Position numbers and translations under genes: made by a program | Origin: Phaeobacter sp. QD34_24 | GTDB lineage: Bacteria; Pseudomonadota; Alphaproteobacteria; Rhodobacterales; Rhodobacteraceae | Length of the DNA: 64,000 bases | Assembly: GCF_028890115.1 (NCBI RefSeq) | Contig: NZ_JARCJD010000011.1 | Span: forward strand, 1 to 64,000 | Direction of reading: 5' to 3' | Part shown: positions 1 through 8,215 of the stretch, piece by piece | How the letters are laid out: each line of letters starts with the position of its first letter | Numbering within the stretch: position 1 is the stretch's first letter | The notes under the pieces: model-generated | What the model was told of the DNA's origin: nothing | The model's input: only the letters and a program-made list of their open reading frames with translations | Databases searched by the model: none

Positions 1-105
1 ATAAAATGCCTCCGCACCGAATGCAGAAATCATACCATCATTCAGATCAGCAAGGGAGTTTTCACACAGCCTCTCCGCATTGTCGACCAACAAGGCTAGC
101 ACACA

Positions 106-134
106 CAAAAAGCCCGCCGGGTCAGTGGCGGGCT
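106..134 (-). terminator. Intrinsic terminator after the molybdenum hydroxylase operon
   Basis: An 8-bp perfect stem (111-118 with 127-134, 8-nt loop) is followed on the minus strand by five Ts (106-110). It lies 30 bp past the stop codon of the iorB-like gene and suits Rho-independent termination. The rest of 1-163 shows no gene that I can support. Confidence 0.8.
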
Positions 135-163
135 CTCCTTGTTCATAGTCTCGCCACGCCGGT

Positions 164-2404
164 TCAAACCAGCAGGTCGAACTCATGCATCAGGGGCAGG
201 CTGCGGGCGCGTTTGCCGGTGAGGTCGAACAGCGCATTGGCCAATGCCGGGGCTGCCGGGGGGGTGCCGGGCTCGCCCGCGCCGCCCATGTGGGTCTGGT
301 TTTGCAAAACCGCGACCTCGACCGCTGGCATGGTGTGCATGCGCATCGCCTCGTAATCGGGGAAGTTCTGCTGCTCCACCGCGCCGCCCGCAAAGGTGAT
401 CTCGCCAAAACAGGCCGCTGACAGGCCGTAGGCGAGGCCGCTGAACAGCTGTGCCTCGACGTTGCGGGGATCCACGGCCAAGCCGATGTCGGCGGCGATC
501 CAGGCCTTGTTGATGCGGATCTGACCGTCTTCGTCCACCACCTCGATCACCTCGGCCACGGGGGTGCCGAAACTATAGGCCAGTGCGACACCGCGCCCCA
601 CGCCCTCGGGCGTCTTCCCGGTCCAGCCGGACATGTCGCGCACTTTCTCCAGCACCTGTGCGGCAGGCGCCCATTCAGCGCGGGCCAGCTCCAGCCGGAA
701 CTCCAGCGGGTCGCGGCCTGCGGTATGGGCCATCTCGTCAAGGATGGTGTCCGAGAAGAACCCGTTGAAGGAGGCCGCGACCGAGCGCCAGAAGCCCACC
801 GGCACCATCGGCTTCACCAGGTAGCCCTCGACGCGGAAGTTGGGGATTGCCAGCGGCTGGTTGAAGGCCGCATCCACATGACCCTTGTCCGGCCCCGACA
901 TCGGCAGGCCCAGCATGCGGCCCGCGCCCTCCACCGTGGTGGACTGGGCGGCGATCTTGCCGTGCACCATCACCGCCTTGCCGTCTTTCACTGCGGCTCG
1001 GTAGCGCGCAATGGCGCCGGGGCGGTAGAAGTCATGGGTCATGTCCTCTTCGCGGCTCCAGGTGAGCTGGACGGGCGTGCCGCGCATCTGCATGGCGACC
1101 TCTACCGCGCGATTGGCATAGTCGATCTCGATCCTGCGACCAAAGCCGCCGCCCAGATAGGTTGTGTGCACCTCGACCGCTTCTTTCGGCAGGCCCGCGA
1201 TCTTGGCCGCAGATTTCTGCACCACCGTCGGCCCCTGGTTGGGCGCCCAGATCTGCAAGGCATCACCGGTGTAAAGCGCGGTGGCGTTCATCGGCTCCAT
1301 AGTGGCATGGGCGAGGTAGGGCAGGCGGTATTCGGCCTCGATCACCTTGGCACCCTCGGGCAGGCTGTCCACATCGCCATCGTCGCGCAGGGTCGAATTG
1401 GGGCTTTCGTCAAAGGCCTTTGCGATCTCGGCAAAGATCGCATCGGTGGTTTCGGGATAGGGGGCGGGCTCCCATGTGACGTCGATTGCGTCCACCGCCT
1501 GTTGCGCGAGCCAGGTATTCGTCGCAACCACGGCAACGGCATCGCCCAGATCCAGCACCTTTTCCACGCCCGGCATGGTTTCGGCGGCGCTGGCATCAAA
1601 GGAGGTCTTGCCGGTGCCAAAATGCGGGCTTTGTCGGATGGCGGCGAATTTCATGCCCTCAAGGCGCACATCGACGCCAAAGCCAGCGGTGCCGGTGACC
1701 TTGGCTACCATATCAAGCCGCGGCATGTCCTTGCCGACGTATTTCCACTGGGAGGCCGGGCGCAGCTCGGCGTCCTGCGGTTCAACCCCGGCGGCCTCTT
1801 CCGCCAGATCGGTATAGGGGATCCGGCTGCCGTCCGGTGCGATCACATGGCCGTCCTCGGTGCTGAGCAAAGCGCGGGAGGAGCCAAGGCGCTGGGCGGC
1901 GGCCTCTTTCAGGGTTTCGCGCGCGGTGGCCCCGGCCATCCGCATCCGCTCGAACCCGTCCTTCATGGACGACGACCCACCGGTCACCTGCAGGTCGAGG
2001 AATTTCGACATATGCCCGACGACCTGACCCAGGGAATGCTGGAAGTTGCTGGCGTTATAGCCACGACCGGGCAGGGCCTCGGCCATCATGGCGCTGTTGT
2101 AATAGGCCTTGGCGGCGGGGCCATGGATCACCTTGACCGTCTCCGGGCGCACATCCAGTTCTTCGGCGATCAGCGCGACCCAGGAGGTTTCCACACCCTG
2201 ACCCATCTCGGCGCGCGGGGCCACCAGGGTCACGCCGGATTGGTCCACCATGACGAAGGGGTTGAGCGCGGCCTGACCTTCCTTGGGCGACAGCGGGTTC
2301 GGCGCGGGCTGTTGGTACTTGTAGGTGCCAAAGGCCACCCCGCCCAGGATGGCGGCAGAGCCGATCAGGAAGCTGCGGCGGGCGATTTTCTTGATGCTGG
2401 CCAT
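164..2404 (-). CDS. iorB: Molybdopterin-binding subunit of an isoquinoline 1-oxidoreductase-like (xanthine dehydrogenase family) enzyme
   Basis: This 746-residue protein is the large subunit of a two-subunit molybdenum hydroxylase, which would hydroxylate an N-heterocycle or oxidise an aldehyde. The N-terminus has a twin-arginine-type signal (ARRSFLIG at about 8-15, then a hydrophobic stretch), so a periplasmic or membrane-attached location is likely. The cofactor motif GGGFGRR lies near 415-421 and the GGAGEPG segment near 705-711 carries the glutamate that acts as catalytic base in this family. The small [2Fe-2S] subunit is encoded 3 bp upstream, so the two are surely co-transcribed. No cytochrome-containing subunit or XdhC-type maturation factor is visible next to them. 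The substrate cannot be told from sequence; 'isoquinoline' is only the family name. Confidence 0.88.
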   Translation of the reverse strand: MASIKKIARRSFLIGSAAILGGVAFGTYKYQQPAPNPLSPKEGQAALNPFVMVDQSGVTLVAPRAEMGQGVETSWVALIAEELDVRPETVKVIHGPAAKAYYNSAMMAEALPGRGYNASNFQHSLGQVVGHMSKFLDLQVTGGSSSMKDGFERMRMAGATARETLKEAAAQRLGSSRALLSTEDGHVIAPDGSRIPYTDLAEEAAGVEPQDAELRPASQWKYVGKDMPRLDMVAKVTGTAGFGVDVRLEGMKFAAIRQSPHFGTGKTSFDASAAETMPGVEKVLDLGDAVAVVATNTWLAQQAVDAIDVTWEPAPYPETTDAIFAEIAKAFDESPNSTLRDDGDVDSLPEGAKVIEAEYRLPYLAHATMEPMNATALYTGDALQIWAPNQGPTVVQKSAAKIAGLPKEAVEVHTTYLGGGFGRRIEIDYANRAVEVAMQMRGTPVQLTWSREEDMTHDFYRPGAIARYRAAVKDGKAVMVHGKIAAQSTTVEGAGRMLGLPMSGPDKGHVDAAFNQPLAIPNFRVEGYLVKPMVPVGFWRSVAASFNGFFSDTILDEMAHTAGRDPLEFRLELARAEWAPAAQVLEKVRDMSGWTGKTPEGVGRGVALAYSFGTPVAEVIEVVDEDGQIRINKAWIAADIGLAVDPRNVEAQLFSGLAYGLSAACFGEITFAGGAVEQQNFPDYEAMRMHTMPAVEVAVLQNQTHMGGAGEPGTPPAAPALANALFDLTGKRARSLPLMHEFDLLV

Positions 2405-2407
2405 GGT

Positions 2408-2872
2408 TCAAGCCTCCTGCATCATCTTGGCGGCGGCATGGATGGCAGCACGCATGCGCGGGTAGGTGCCGCAGCGGCAGAGGTTGCCCTGCATGGCCTC
2501 GTCGATCTCGCTGTCGCTGGGGGAGGGGTTGTCCTTCAGGAGACTGGCGGCCTGCATGATCTGGCCGGACTGGCAATAGCCGCATTGCGCTACCTGGTGG
2601 TCGACCCAGGCCTGCTGGATCGCCGCCATGGCATCGGGAGTGCCGACGCCTTCGATGGTGGTGATTTCGCCCCAGACATCGCCAAGCGCAACCTGGCAAG
2701 AGCGTGCCGCCTCGCCATCGATATGCACGGTGCAGGCGCCACAGGCGGCAACGCCGCAGCCGAACTTGGTGCCGGTGAGGCCGATCTCGTCTCGCAGAAC
2801 CCACAGGAGGGGCACATCCTGCGGCAGGTCGAGCTCATGGTCGGTTCCGTTGATTCTCAGCGTGGTTGGCAT
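2408..2872 (-). CDS. iorA: [2Fe-2S] small subunit of the isoquinoline 1-oxidoreductase-like enzyme
   Basis: The 154-residue protein carries both iron-sulfur clusters that pass electrons out of the molybdenum centre. The N-terminal plant-type ferredoxin ligands are Cys39, Cys44, Cys47 and Cys59, and the C-terminal helical [2Fe-2S] ligands are Cys97, Cys100, Cys132 and Cys134, so both sets are complete. I chose the ATG at 2872 because a GGAGG lies about 10 nt upstream and the product begins [10 protein letters not shown] as in homologues; an in-frame start at 2914 would add 14 unconserved residues. It is the first gene of the unit and is transcribed away from the TetR gene. Confidence 0.88.
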   Translation of the reverse strand: MPTTLRINGTDHELDLPQDVPLLWVLRDEIGLTGTKFGCGVAACGACTVHIDGEAARSCQVALGDVWGEITTIEGVGTPDAMAAIQQAWVDHQVAQCGYCQSGQIMQAASLLKDNPSPSDSEIDEAMQGNLCRCGTYPRMRAAIHAAAKMMQEA

Positions 2873-2924
2873 GGGGCTGACCTCCGTATCTGGCTTCTGA
2901 CAAAGTGGCCGCAAAGTGTCAGGG

Positions 2925-2936
2925 TGTCAATTGACA
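2925..2936. promoter_or_regulatory. Perfect 12-bp palindrome, candidate TetR operator
   Basis: TGTCAATTGACA is a perfect inverted repeat in the divergent gap between iorA and the TetR gene. A further half-site GTGTCA lies just upstream (2916-2921), separated from the palindrome by 3 bp. The position suits an operator controlling both promoters. The TTGACA within it could also serve as a -35 element, but I see no convincing -10. Confidence 0.5.
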
Positions 2937-2949
2937 AATTTCCGCAATA

Positions 2950-3540
2950 ATGTCACTAGCCATTGGCATGAACCAATTGTCGCCTGATCCCAAAGCTGAG
3001 ACCATTCTGCACTCTGCCTGGCAGGCCTTTTCCGCCTATGGGTTTCGCAAGACCTCGATGGATGACATAGCGCGCGGCGCGGGAATGTCCCGCCCGGCGG
3101 TCTATCTGCACTTTCGCAACAAGGAAGCGATTTTCACCGCCCTGGTAGAGGCCTATTACACCCAGGCGCTGCACGACGTGCAGGCGGCGCTGGACCAGCG
3201 CGGCACCCTGGCAGAGCGCCTGTCGCGTGCCTTTGAGGCCCACGGTGGCCCGACGATGGAGGCGATGATGTCTTCGGCCCATGGGTTGGAGCTGTTCGAG
3301 GCCAGCATGAGCGTGGCGCCGGAGGCGATCCAGGCTGGTGAGGCGGCTCTGGCGGGCCTCTATGCGGGTTGGCTGGCGCAAAGAGAGTTGCCCGCGACCG
3401 TGGGGCCGGCCGAGGAGGTCGCGCAGGTCTTTTGTTCCGCACTCAAGGGTATCAAGCATACCTCGGCGGATTATGCGGGCTATCGCCAGCGGGTATTGCA
3501 ATTGGCCGCATTGATGGCGCGGGCGTTGCAGGGGACGTGA
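2950..3540 (+). CDS. TetR/AcrR-family transcriptional regulator
   Basis: The 196-residue protein has the usual TetR layout: an N-terminal DNA-binding domain with the helix-turn-helix at about residues 35-55 (TSMDDIARGAGMSRPAVYLHF region) and a helical C-terminal ligand-binding domain. It is transcribed divergently from the iorA/iorB unit with a perfect palindrome between them, so local repression of the molybdenum hydroxylase is the simplest role; this is inference. Neither the ATG at 2950 nor the in-frame ATG at 2968 has a clear ribosome binding site, so the start is uncertain. The effector is unknown. Confidence 0.85.
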   Translation: MSLAIGMNQLSPDPKAETILHSAWQAFSAYGFRKTSMDDIARGAGMSRPAVYLHFRNKEAIFTALVEAYYTQALHDVQAALDQRGTLAERLSRAFEAHGGPTMEAMMSSAHGLELFEASMSVAPEAIQAGEAALAGLYAGWLAQRELPATVGPAEEVAQVFCSALKGIKHTSADYAGYRQRVLQLAALMARALQGT

Positions 3541-3626
3541 TTGTCTTTCAGGGATGGGCCAGGTTGGCGGGGAGGCTCCCGCGCCTGAAGCATGCTCTGC
3601 CTGTGGCAGAGCCTGCTTGCAGCCTT

Positions 3627-3663
3627 GGGCCCGGCGCCGCGCCAAAGGCGCGGCGCCGGGCCC
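3627..3663. repeat. Perfect 17-bp inverted repeat with 3-nt loop
   Basis: The arms 3627-3643 and 3647-3663 are exact reverse complements around an AAA loop and consist only of G and C. A second hairpin (3675-3680 with 3685-3690, loop GCAA) follows 11 bp later. Both lie between the convergent TetR and kynA genes. The stem has no T-run on either side, so it is not a standard terminator. It resembles a dispersed intergenic palindrome but could still stop transcription in both directions. Confidence 0.7.
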
Positions 3664-3728
3664 AACGGGGCGAGGGGGTCGCAAGACCCCAGAGGCCGGG
3701 CGGGAGGGCCTGCGTTGTGGCGCTCTCT

Positions 3729-4577
3729 CTACAGTTCGGTGCGCAGATGCCAAAGCTCAGGAAACAGCTCCACATCGAGCATCCGTTTGAGATAGCTGAC
3801 GCCGCCGGTGCCGCCGGTGCCGCGCTTAAAGCCGATCACTCGTTCCACGGTGGTGACGTGGTTGAAGCGCCAGCGACGGAAGTAATCCTCGAAATCCACC
3901 AGCTTTTCAGCCAGTTCATAAAGTTCCCAATGGGTTTCCGGCGCTTGGTAGACCTTGGTCCAGGCATCCATCACCGCATCGCGGGGCTGATAGGGCTCAG
4001 ACACATCGCGGCTGATCACCTCATCCGGCAGCGGCACCACGTTGGCCAGCAGGCGCAGGGCCACATCATAGAGCGAAGGCTGCGTCAGTTCCGCCTCCAA
4101 CTGTGCGGTGATGGCCGGATCATGGGCGTGGGGGCGCATCATGGCCTTGTTCCGGTTGCCCAGGATGAATTCGATCAGCCGGTACTGATGTGACTGAAAG
4201 CCCGAGCTTTGCCCCAGCGAGTCCCGGAAGTGCGTGTAATCGGACGGGGTCATTGTGCGCAGCACGTCCCAGGCGGAGTTGAGCTGCTCGAAGATCCGCG
4301 CCACGCGGGCCAGCATCTTGAAGGCCGGGCGGGAGTTGCCCGCCAGCAGGCAATCGCGCGCCGCGTTCAGCTCGTGCACCGCCAGGCGCATCCACAATTC
4401 GCTGGTCTGGTGCTGGATGATGAAGAGCATCTCGTCATGGGCATCGCTCAGCGGCTTTTGCGCGGTCAGGAGGCTGTCGAGCTTCAGGTAGTCGCCATAG
4501 GACATACGCCCGTCAAAGGACATTTCGGCGCCGTCCTCGGCTGGGTCAAACGGGGTGGAGATGGGGCATTTGGTCAT
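3729..4577 (-). CDS. kynA: Tryptophan 2,3-dioxygenase
   Basis: This heme enzyme opens the indole ring of tryptophan with O2 to give N-formylkynurenine, the first step of the kynurenine pathway. The 282-residue product shows the family's N-terminal block ([13 protein letters not shown], then [11 protein letters not shown] with the active-site His near 56) and the [10 protein letters not shown] segment near 238 that supplies the axial heme histidine. The ATG at 4577 is preceded by AGGAAAG and gives the normal family length; upstream in-frame ATGs would add about 39 unconserved residues. kynU lies 147 bp upstream in the same orientation. No arylformamidase gene (kynB), needed between the two reactions, is in this window. 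Confidence 0.95.
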   Translation of the reverse strand: MTKCPISTPFDPAEDGAEMSFDGRMSYGDYLKLDSLLTAQKPLSDAHDEMLFIIQHQTSELWMRLAVHELNAARDCLLAGNSRPAFKMLARVARIFEQLNSAWDVLRTMTPSDYTHFRDSLGQSSGFQSHQYRLIEFILGNRNKAMMRPHAHDPAITAQLEAELTQPSLYDVALRLLANVVPLPDEVISRDVSEPYQPRDAVMDAWTKVYQAPETHWELYELAEKLVDFEDYFRRWRFNHVTTVERVIGFKRGTGGTGGVSYLKRMLDVELFPELWHLRTEL

Positions 4578-4724
4578 CGGATCTTTCCTGTTCCTAGGGG
4601 TATCATATATCAGGGAAGGGAAAGCGTCCTCCGGTTTAGACAGCCGCATTGTGCCAGGCGGCGCCACAGCGCCACCCAGCCCGCGGGGCTGCACAGGGGA
4701 ATATGACGGGCGTGATGGCTCATC

Positions 4725-5918
4725 TCAGGTGACAGCGGCGCGCTGCTTGTATTCGGGGCGGTCCCAAAGGGCATTGTCCATCACGTCTTTCAGGATGGCG
4801 ACCGCGCCGCGCACGTCGTCTTCGTCGATGAACAGCGGCGTGAAGCCAAAGCGCATGATGTCGGGGGCGCGGAAATCGCCGATCACGCCGCGCGCGATCA
4901 GCGCCTGCATCGCGGCATAGCCTTCGTGGAAGCGGAAGGAGACCTGGCTGCCGCGCTGGCTGCCATCGCGGGGCGAGGCCAGTTCCAGCGCAGGGCAGGC
5001 GGCTTCGACCTCCGAAATGAACAGATCACACAGGGCAATCGACTTGGCGCGCAGGGCTTGCATGTCGACCCCGTCCCAGATGTCCATCGAGGCTTCGAGC
5101 GACGTGAGCTGGATCACAGGCGGGGTGCCGACGCGCATCCGCTCGATCCCGCGCCCGGGACGATAATCCAGATCAAAGGCAAAGGGGGCCTCGTGCCCTA
5201 GCCAGCCGGACAGGGCGGGGCGGGCCACTTCGGCGTGGCGCGGGGCGACATAGATGAAGGCTGGGCCGCCGGGACCACTGTTGAGATACTTGTAGGTGCA
5301 GCCCACGGCGAAATCCGCCTTGCAGCCTGCCAGATCCACCGGCAGGGCGCCGGCCGAATGGGCCAGATCCCAGACCGTGAGTGCGCCCATGTCATGGGCC
5401 TTGGCGGTGAGCGCCTTCATGTCGTGCTTGCGCCCGGTGCGGTAATCCACCTCGGTCAGCATCAGCACCGCGATCTCCTCGGTGATATTGTCTTCCACCG
5501 CCTTGGGGTCCACGACACGCAGCTCATAGTCTTCGCCAAGGGATTTCAGCAGCCCTTGCACGATGTAAAGGTCCGAGGGGAAGTTGCCATTGTCCGACAG
5601 AACCACCTTGCGGCCCTTGTTCATCTCCAGCGCCGAGGCGACCGCCTGATAGACCTTGATCGACAGGGTGTCGCCCATGATCACATGGTCCGCTTCAGCG
5701 CCGATCAGCCGCGCGATGCGGTTTCCGACAGCGGTGGATTTCTGCATCCAGCCGGCCTTGTTCCAGCCGGTGATCAGCATCTTGCCCCATTCCTCGGTCA
5801 TCATGGCAGACACGCGGGCCGTGGCGGATTTGGGCAGCGGGCCCAAGGAGTTGCCATCGAGATAGATCACCCCTTCGGGCAGGTCGAACAGGGCCTTGGT
5901 GGCGGCAAAATCGGTCAT
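4725..5918 (-). CDS. kynU: Kynureninase
   Basis: A PLP-dependent hydrolase of 397 residues that cleaves kynurenine to anthranilate and alanine. The start MTDFAATKALFDLPEG leads into the family segment YLDGNSLGPLP, and the PLP lysine sits in TYKYLNSGPGG near residue 209. The ATG at 5918 has a GAGG 7-10 nt upstream; an ORF reaching to 6164 is open but unconserved. kynA lies downstream after 147 bp that contains a small hairpin (4677-4691), so the two may be one unit or partly separate. Anthranilate could be recycled to tryptophan or degraded elsewhere in the genome. Confidence 0.95.
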   Translation of the reverse strand: MTDFAATKALFDLPEGVIYLDGNSLGPLPKSATARVSAMMTEEWGKMLITGWNKAGWMQKSTAVGNRIARLIGAEADHVIMGDTLSIKVYQAVASALEMNKGRKVVLSDNGNFPSDLYIVQGLLKSLGEDYELRVVDPKAVEDNITEEIAVLMLTEVDYRTGRKHDMKALTAKAHDMGALTVWDLAHSAGALPVDLAGCKADFAVGCTYKYLNSGPGGPAFIYVAPRHAEVARPALSGWLGHEAPFAFDLDYRPGRGIERMRVGTPPVIQLTSLEASMDIWDGVDMQALRAKSIALCDLFISEVEAACPALELASPRDGSQRGSQVSFRFHEGYAAMQALIARGVIGDFRAPDIMRFGFTPLFIDEDDVRGAVAILKDVMDNALWDRPEYKQRAAVT

Positions 5919-5981
5919 CGGAGCCTCATGAGCGGGAGCAGGATGGATGTCGCGGATCGTCTGGTTTCGTAGATTTCGCAT

Positions 5982-6002
5982 TTTGTATCCAATATTCAAA
6001 AT
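5982..6002. promoter_or_regulatory. Imperfect inverted repeat upstream of kynU, candidate operator
   Basis: TTTTGTAT and ATTCAAAA form 8-bp arms (7 of 8 paired) around 5 bp, about 65 bp upstream of the kynU start. It is an AT-rich island in GC-rich DNA. Lrp-type KynR regulators control kyn genes in other proteobacteria, and GntR regulators like such sites, but no regulator gene is adjacent. Confidence 0.4.
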
Positions 6003-6046
6003 CCTGTCCAGACTTGTTTCGGGGCGCGCGCGGCATGGAAACGAAA

Positions 6047-6071
6047 ACGCCGCCAGATCCTGGCGGCGTTC
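6047..6071 (-). terminator. Intrinsic terminator of the SDR gene
   Basis: An 11-bp perfect stem (6047-6057 with 6061-6071, 3-nt loop) lies 23 bp past the SDR stop. On the minus strand the stem ends in TT and runs on as TTCGTTT. Confidence 0.7.
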
Positions 6072-6094
6072 GCTGGAAACCAAAGTGGGACGGT

Positions 6095-6865
6095 TCAGAT
6101 CTGTCCGCCGGCAATCTGGATGGTCTGGCCATTGATCGATTGGGATCCGGGGCCCACCAGCCACAGGGTGGCAGCAGAGACCTCATCGGGTTCGATCAGG
6201 CGCTGGTGGCGGTTGGCATGGGTCATCATCTTCAACGCCTCGTCCTCGCTGACGCCGGCGCGCTCCGAGATCGAGGTGATGTTGCGCTCCACGATCGGCG
6301 TGTCCACATAGCCGGGGCAGATCGCGTTGAAGGTGAAGGGCGTGCCCATGTAATCCTCGCTCAGCGCGCGGGTCAGGCCGATCATCCCGTGTTTGCTGGC
6401 CGAATAGCAGGCGCCGCCCTTGAGACCGCGCAGCCCCGCGATAGAGGAGACGGTGATCACCCGGCCCCAATCGGTGGTGCGCATGGATTTCAGGCTTTCG
6501 CGGATTGTCAGGAAGGCGCCGTCCAGATTGGTGGCCATCATGTTGCGCCAGAAGTCGAGCGTGGTCTTGTGCAGCGACTTGCCTTCGGCAATGCCGGCAT
6601 TGGCGACGCAGATCTGGATCGGGCCGCGGGCATCGACAGCGGCCTGGATCTTTGTCACGATGTCATCCTCATCGCGCACATCCATGGCCATCGGGTGCAG
6701 CCCCTTGGTGGCGACCTCTTCCAGAACCTCCTGGCGGCGCCCGGTGATGGTCACTTCGGCGCCCTGCTCGGCCAGGGCGCGGGCAATGGCCAGGCCAATG
6801 CCGGTGCCGCCGCCGGTGACCAGCGCGTGTTTGCCTTTCAGCGTTTCAGAACTTTGTGATGTCAT
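6095..6865 (-). CDS. SDR-family NAD(P)-dependent oxidoreductase
   Basis: A classical short-chain dehydrogenase/reductase of 256 residues. The Rossmann motif TGGGTGIG is at 17-24, NAG at 89-91, and the catalytic set Asn113, Ser141, Tyr154 and Lys158 is complete. Similarity in style is to 3-hydroxybutyrate and 3-hydroxyacyl-CoA dehydrogenases (ICPGYVDTPIVE after the active site), but the substrate cannot be assigned. It lies upstream of kynU in the same orientation, yet a strong terminator separates them, so a role in the kynurenine pathway is doubtful. Confidence 0.85.
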   Translation of the reverse strand: MTSQSSETLKGKHALVTGGGTGIGLAIARALAEQGAEVTITGRRQEVLEEVATKGLHPMAMDVRDEDDIVTKIQAAVDARGPIQICVANAGIAEGKSLHKTTLDFWRNMMATNLDGAFLTIRESLKSMRTTDWGRVITVSSIAGLRGLKGGACYSASKHGMIGLTRALSEDYMGTPFTFNAICPGYVDTPIVERNITSISERAGVSEDEALKMMTHANRHQRLIEPDEVSAATLWLVGPGSQSINGQTIQIAGGQI

Positions 6866-7037
6866 GTCTCGTTTCCTCCCTGATTTGCCGCCAGCCTACC
6901 GACCGGCCGGGGCAGGGCAAGAAAGCCGTTCCGTCACATCGGGCGTCAGATGGTGTTTGACGCAGCTTTTTCCGGCTGCCCATTTACAATCATATTCAAA
7001 GGTGTGAATTATTGCGCAGCTTTTCCGGGAGGACACC

Positions 7038-7991
7038 ATGAAGCCATTGTTCACCAGCCTGCTGGCCGCCACCTTTGCTGCGGGCGCCGCATTTGCCAGC
7101 GAAGATATCGCCGACCAATACCCGCAGTCCGAGCTATATTCCAAGCCGGTCGAAGTGATCCCGCATGTGTTTTCGGCGATCGGGGCCACCGCGCCGCCGA
7201 CCTATGAAAACTCGGGCCACAACAACAACCTGTCCTTTGTGGTCACGGACGAGGGTGTCGTGGTGGTCAATGGCGGGGCTTCGGCGCGGCTGGCGGCTGC
7301 CTTGCATGATGAGATCAAGGCCATCACCGATCAGCCGGTGGTGCTGGTGATCAACGAGAACGGCCAGGGCCATGCCATGCTCGGAAATTCCTACTGGGTG
7401 GATCAGGGGGTTGATATCCTTGCCCATGTGGACGCGATCGAGGCCTTCACGGAAGAGGCCGATTTCATCCTGCAGGGTATGCAGCGCTATAACCGGGACA
7501 AGGCGGAAGGCACCCGGATCGTGACGCCGAATCTCACATTCGAGGACAGCTACAGCCGCACCCTCGGCGGGGTCGAGTTCGAGGTGATGCACATGGGACC
7601 GGCCCATGATCCGGGCGACACCCAGGTCTGGCTGCCGCAGTGGAACCTGCTGATCGCCGGCGATATCGCCTTTCATGAACGCATGCTGCCGATCTTCGAA
7701 GGCATCTGCACCTCCTGCTGGCTGGAGACCTGGGAGGAAAAGATGGAGCCCTTGAACCCGACCTATGTGATCCCGGGCCATGGCCATCCCACCAATCTCG
7801 CCCAGGTGCGGCGTTACACCTATGACTACCTCAGCGACCTGCGCGAAAAGATCGGCGCCCATATCGAGGAGGGCGGTGACTTGGCGGGCGCCTATTACGT
7901 GGATCAGGAGCGTTGGAAGGGGCTGGACACCTTCGAAGAGCTGGCGACCAAGAATGCGGGCCGTGTCTTTGAGGAAATGGAGTGGGAATAG
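7038..7991 (+). CDS. Exported MBL-fold protein lacking the canonical HxHxDH motif
   Basis: The 317-residue product has a clear Sec signal peptide (about 1-20, cleavage after AFA) and a metallo-beta-lactamase fold resembling SoxH/quinoprotein-relay hydrolases. Later ligand positions are kept: His190 in GPAHDPGD, Asp209 in AGDI and His248 in PGHGHPT. The first metal motif is not: where the family has H-x-H-x-D-H before GN, this protein has Asn108, Gln110, His112 and Ala113 (NENGQGHAMLGN). It also has a Cys224-x-x-Cys227 pair. A single metal site, a different metal, or a non-hydrolytic role are possible. GGGAGGA lies 7 nt before the ATG. It is transcribed divergently from the SDR gene. Confidence 0.8.
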   Translation: MKPLFTSLLAATFAAGAAFASEDIADQYPQSELYSKPVEVIPHVFSAIGATAPPTYENSGHNNNLSFVVTDEGVVVVNGGASARLAAALHDEIKAITDQPVVLVINENGQGHAMLGNSYWVDQGVDILAHVDAIEAFTEEADFILQGMQRYNRDKAEGTRIVTPNLTFEDSYSRTLGGVEFEVMHMGPAHDPGDTQVWLPQWNLLIAGDIAFHERMLPIFEGICTSCWLETWEEKMEPLNPTYVIPGHGHPTNLAQVRRYTYDYLSDLREKIGAHIEEGGDLAGAYYVDQERWKGLDTFEELATKNAGRVFEEMEWE

Positions 7992-8215
7992 GGCCCGCAG
8001 GGATGGCATGCCAAAGTATACGTAGAAGAATCCGTAGATTCGTGCAGGATCGTGCCGCATCCCGGAACGGATTCGCCGTTTCGGGGCCATTCGGGACATT
8101 CTGTCCTTTTCTTCAGGCGTGCCTGCATGGGGGGCTGGACCCCGTGGCCGGATAAGGGGACTTTGCGCTGGATGACCTTGTACTCAATTCTGGAACTCGC
8201 GAGGGTACGCGCCTG

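Noticed and set aside
725-2950. 741-codon open frame on the plus strand opposite iorB/iorA
   Set aside because: It is antisense to two clearly conserved genes, has no recognisable domain and a composition rich in His, Gly and Arg typical of a mirrored frame in GC-rich DNA.
4677-4691. Hairpin CAGCCC-GCG-GGGCTG after kynU as a terminator
   Set aside because: The stem is only 6 bp with a 3-nt loop and has no T-run on the minus strand, so I do not call it a terminator.
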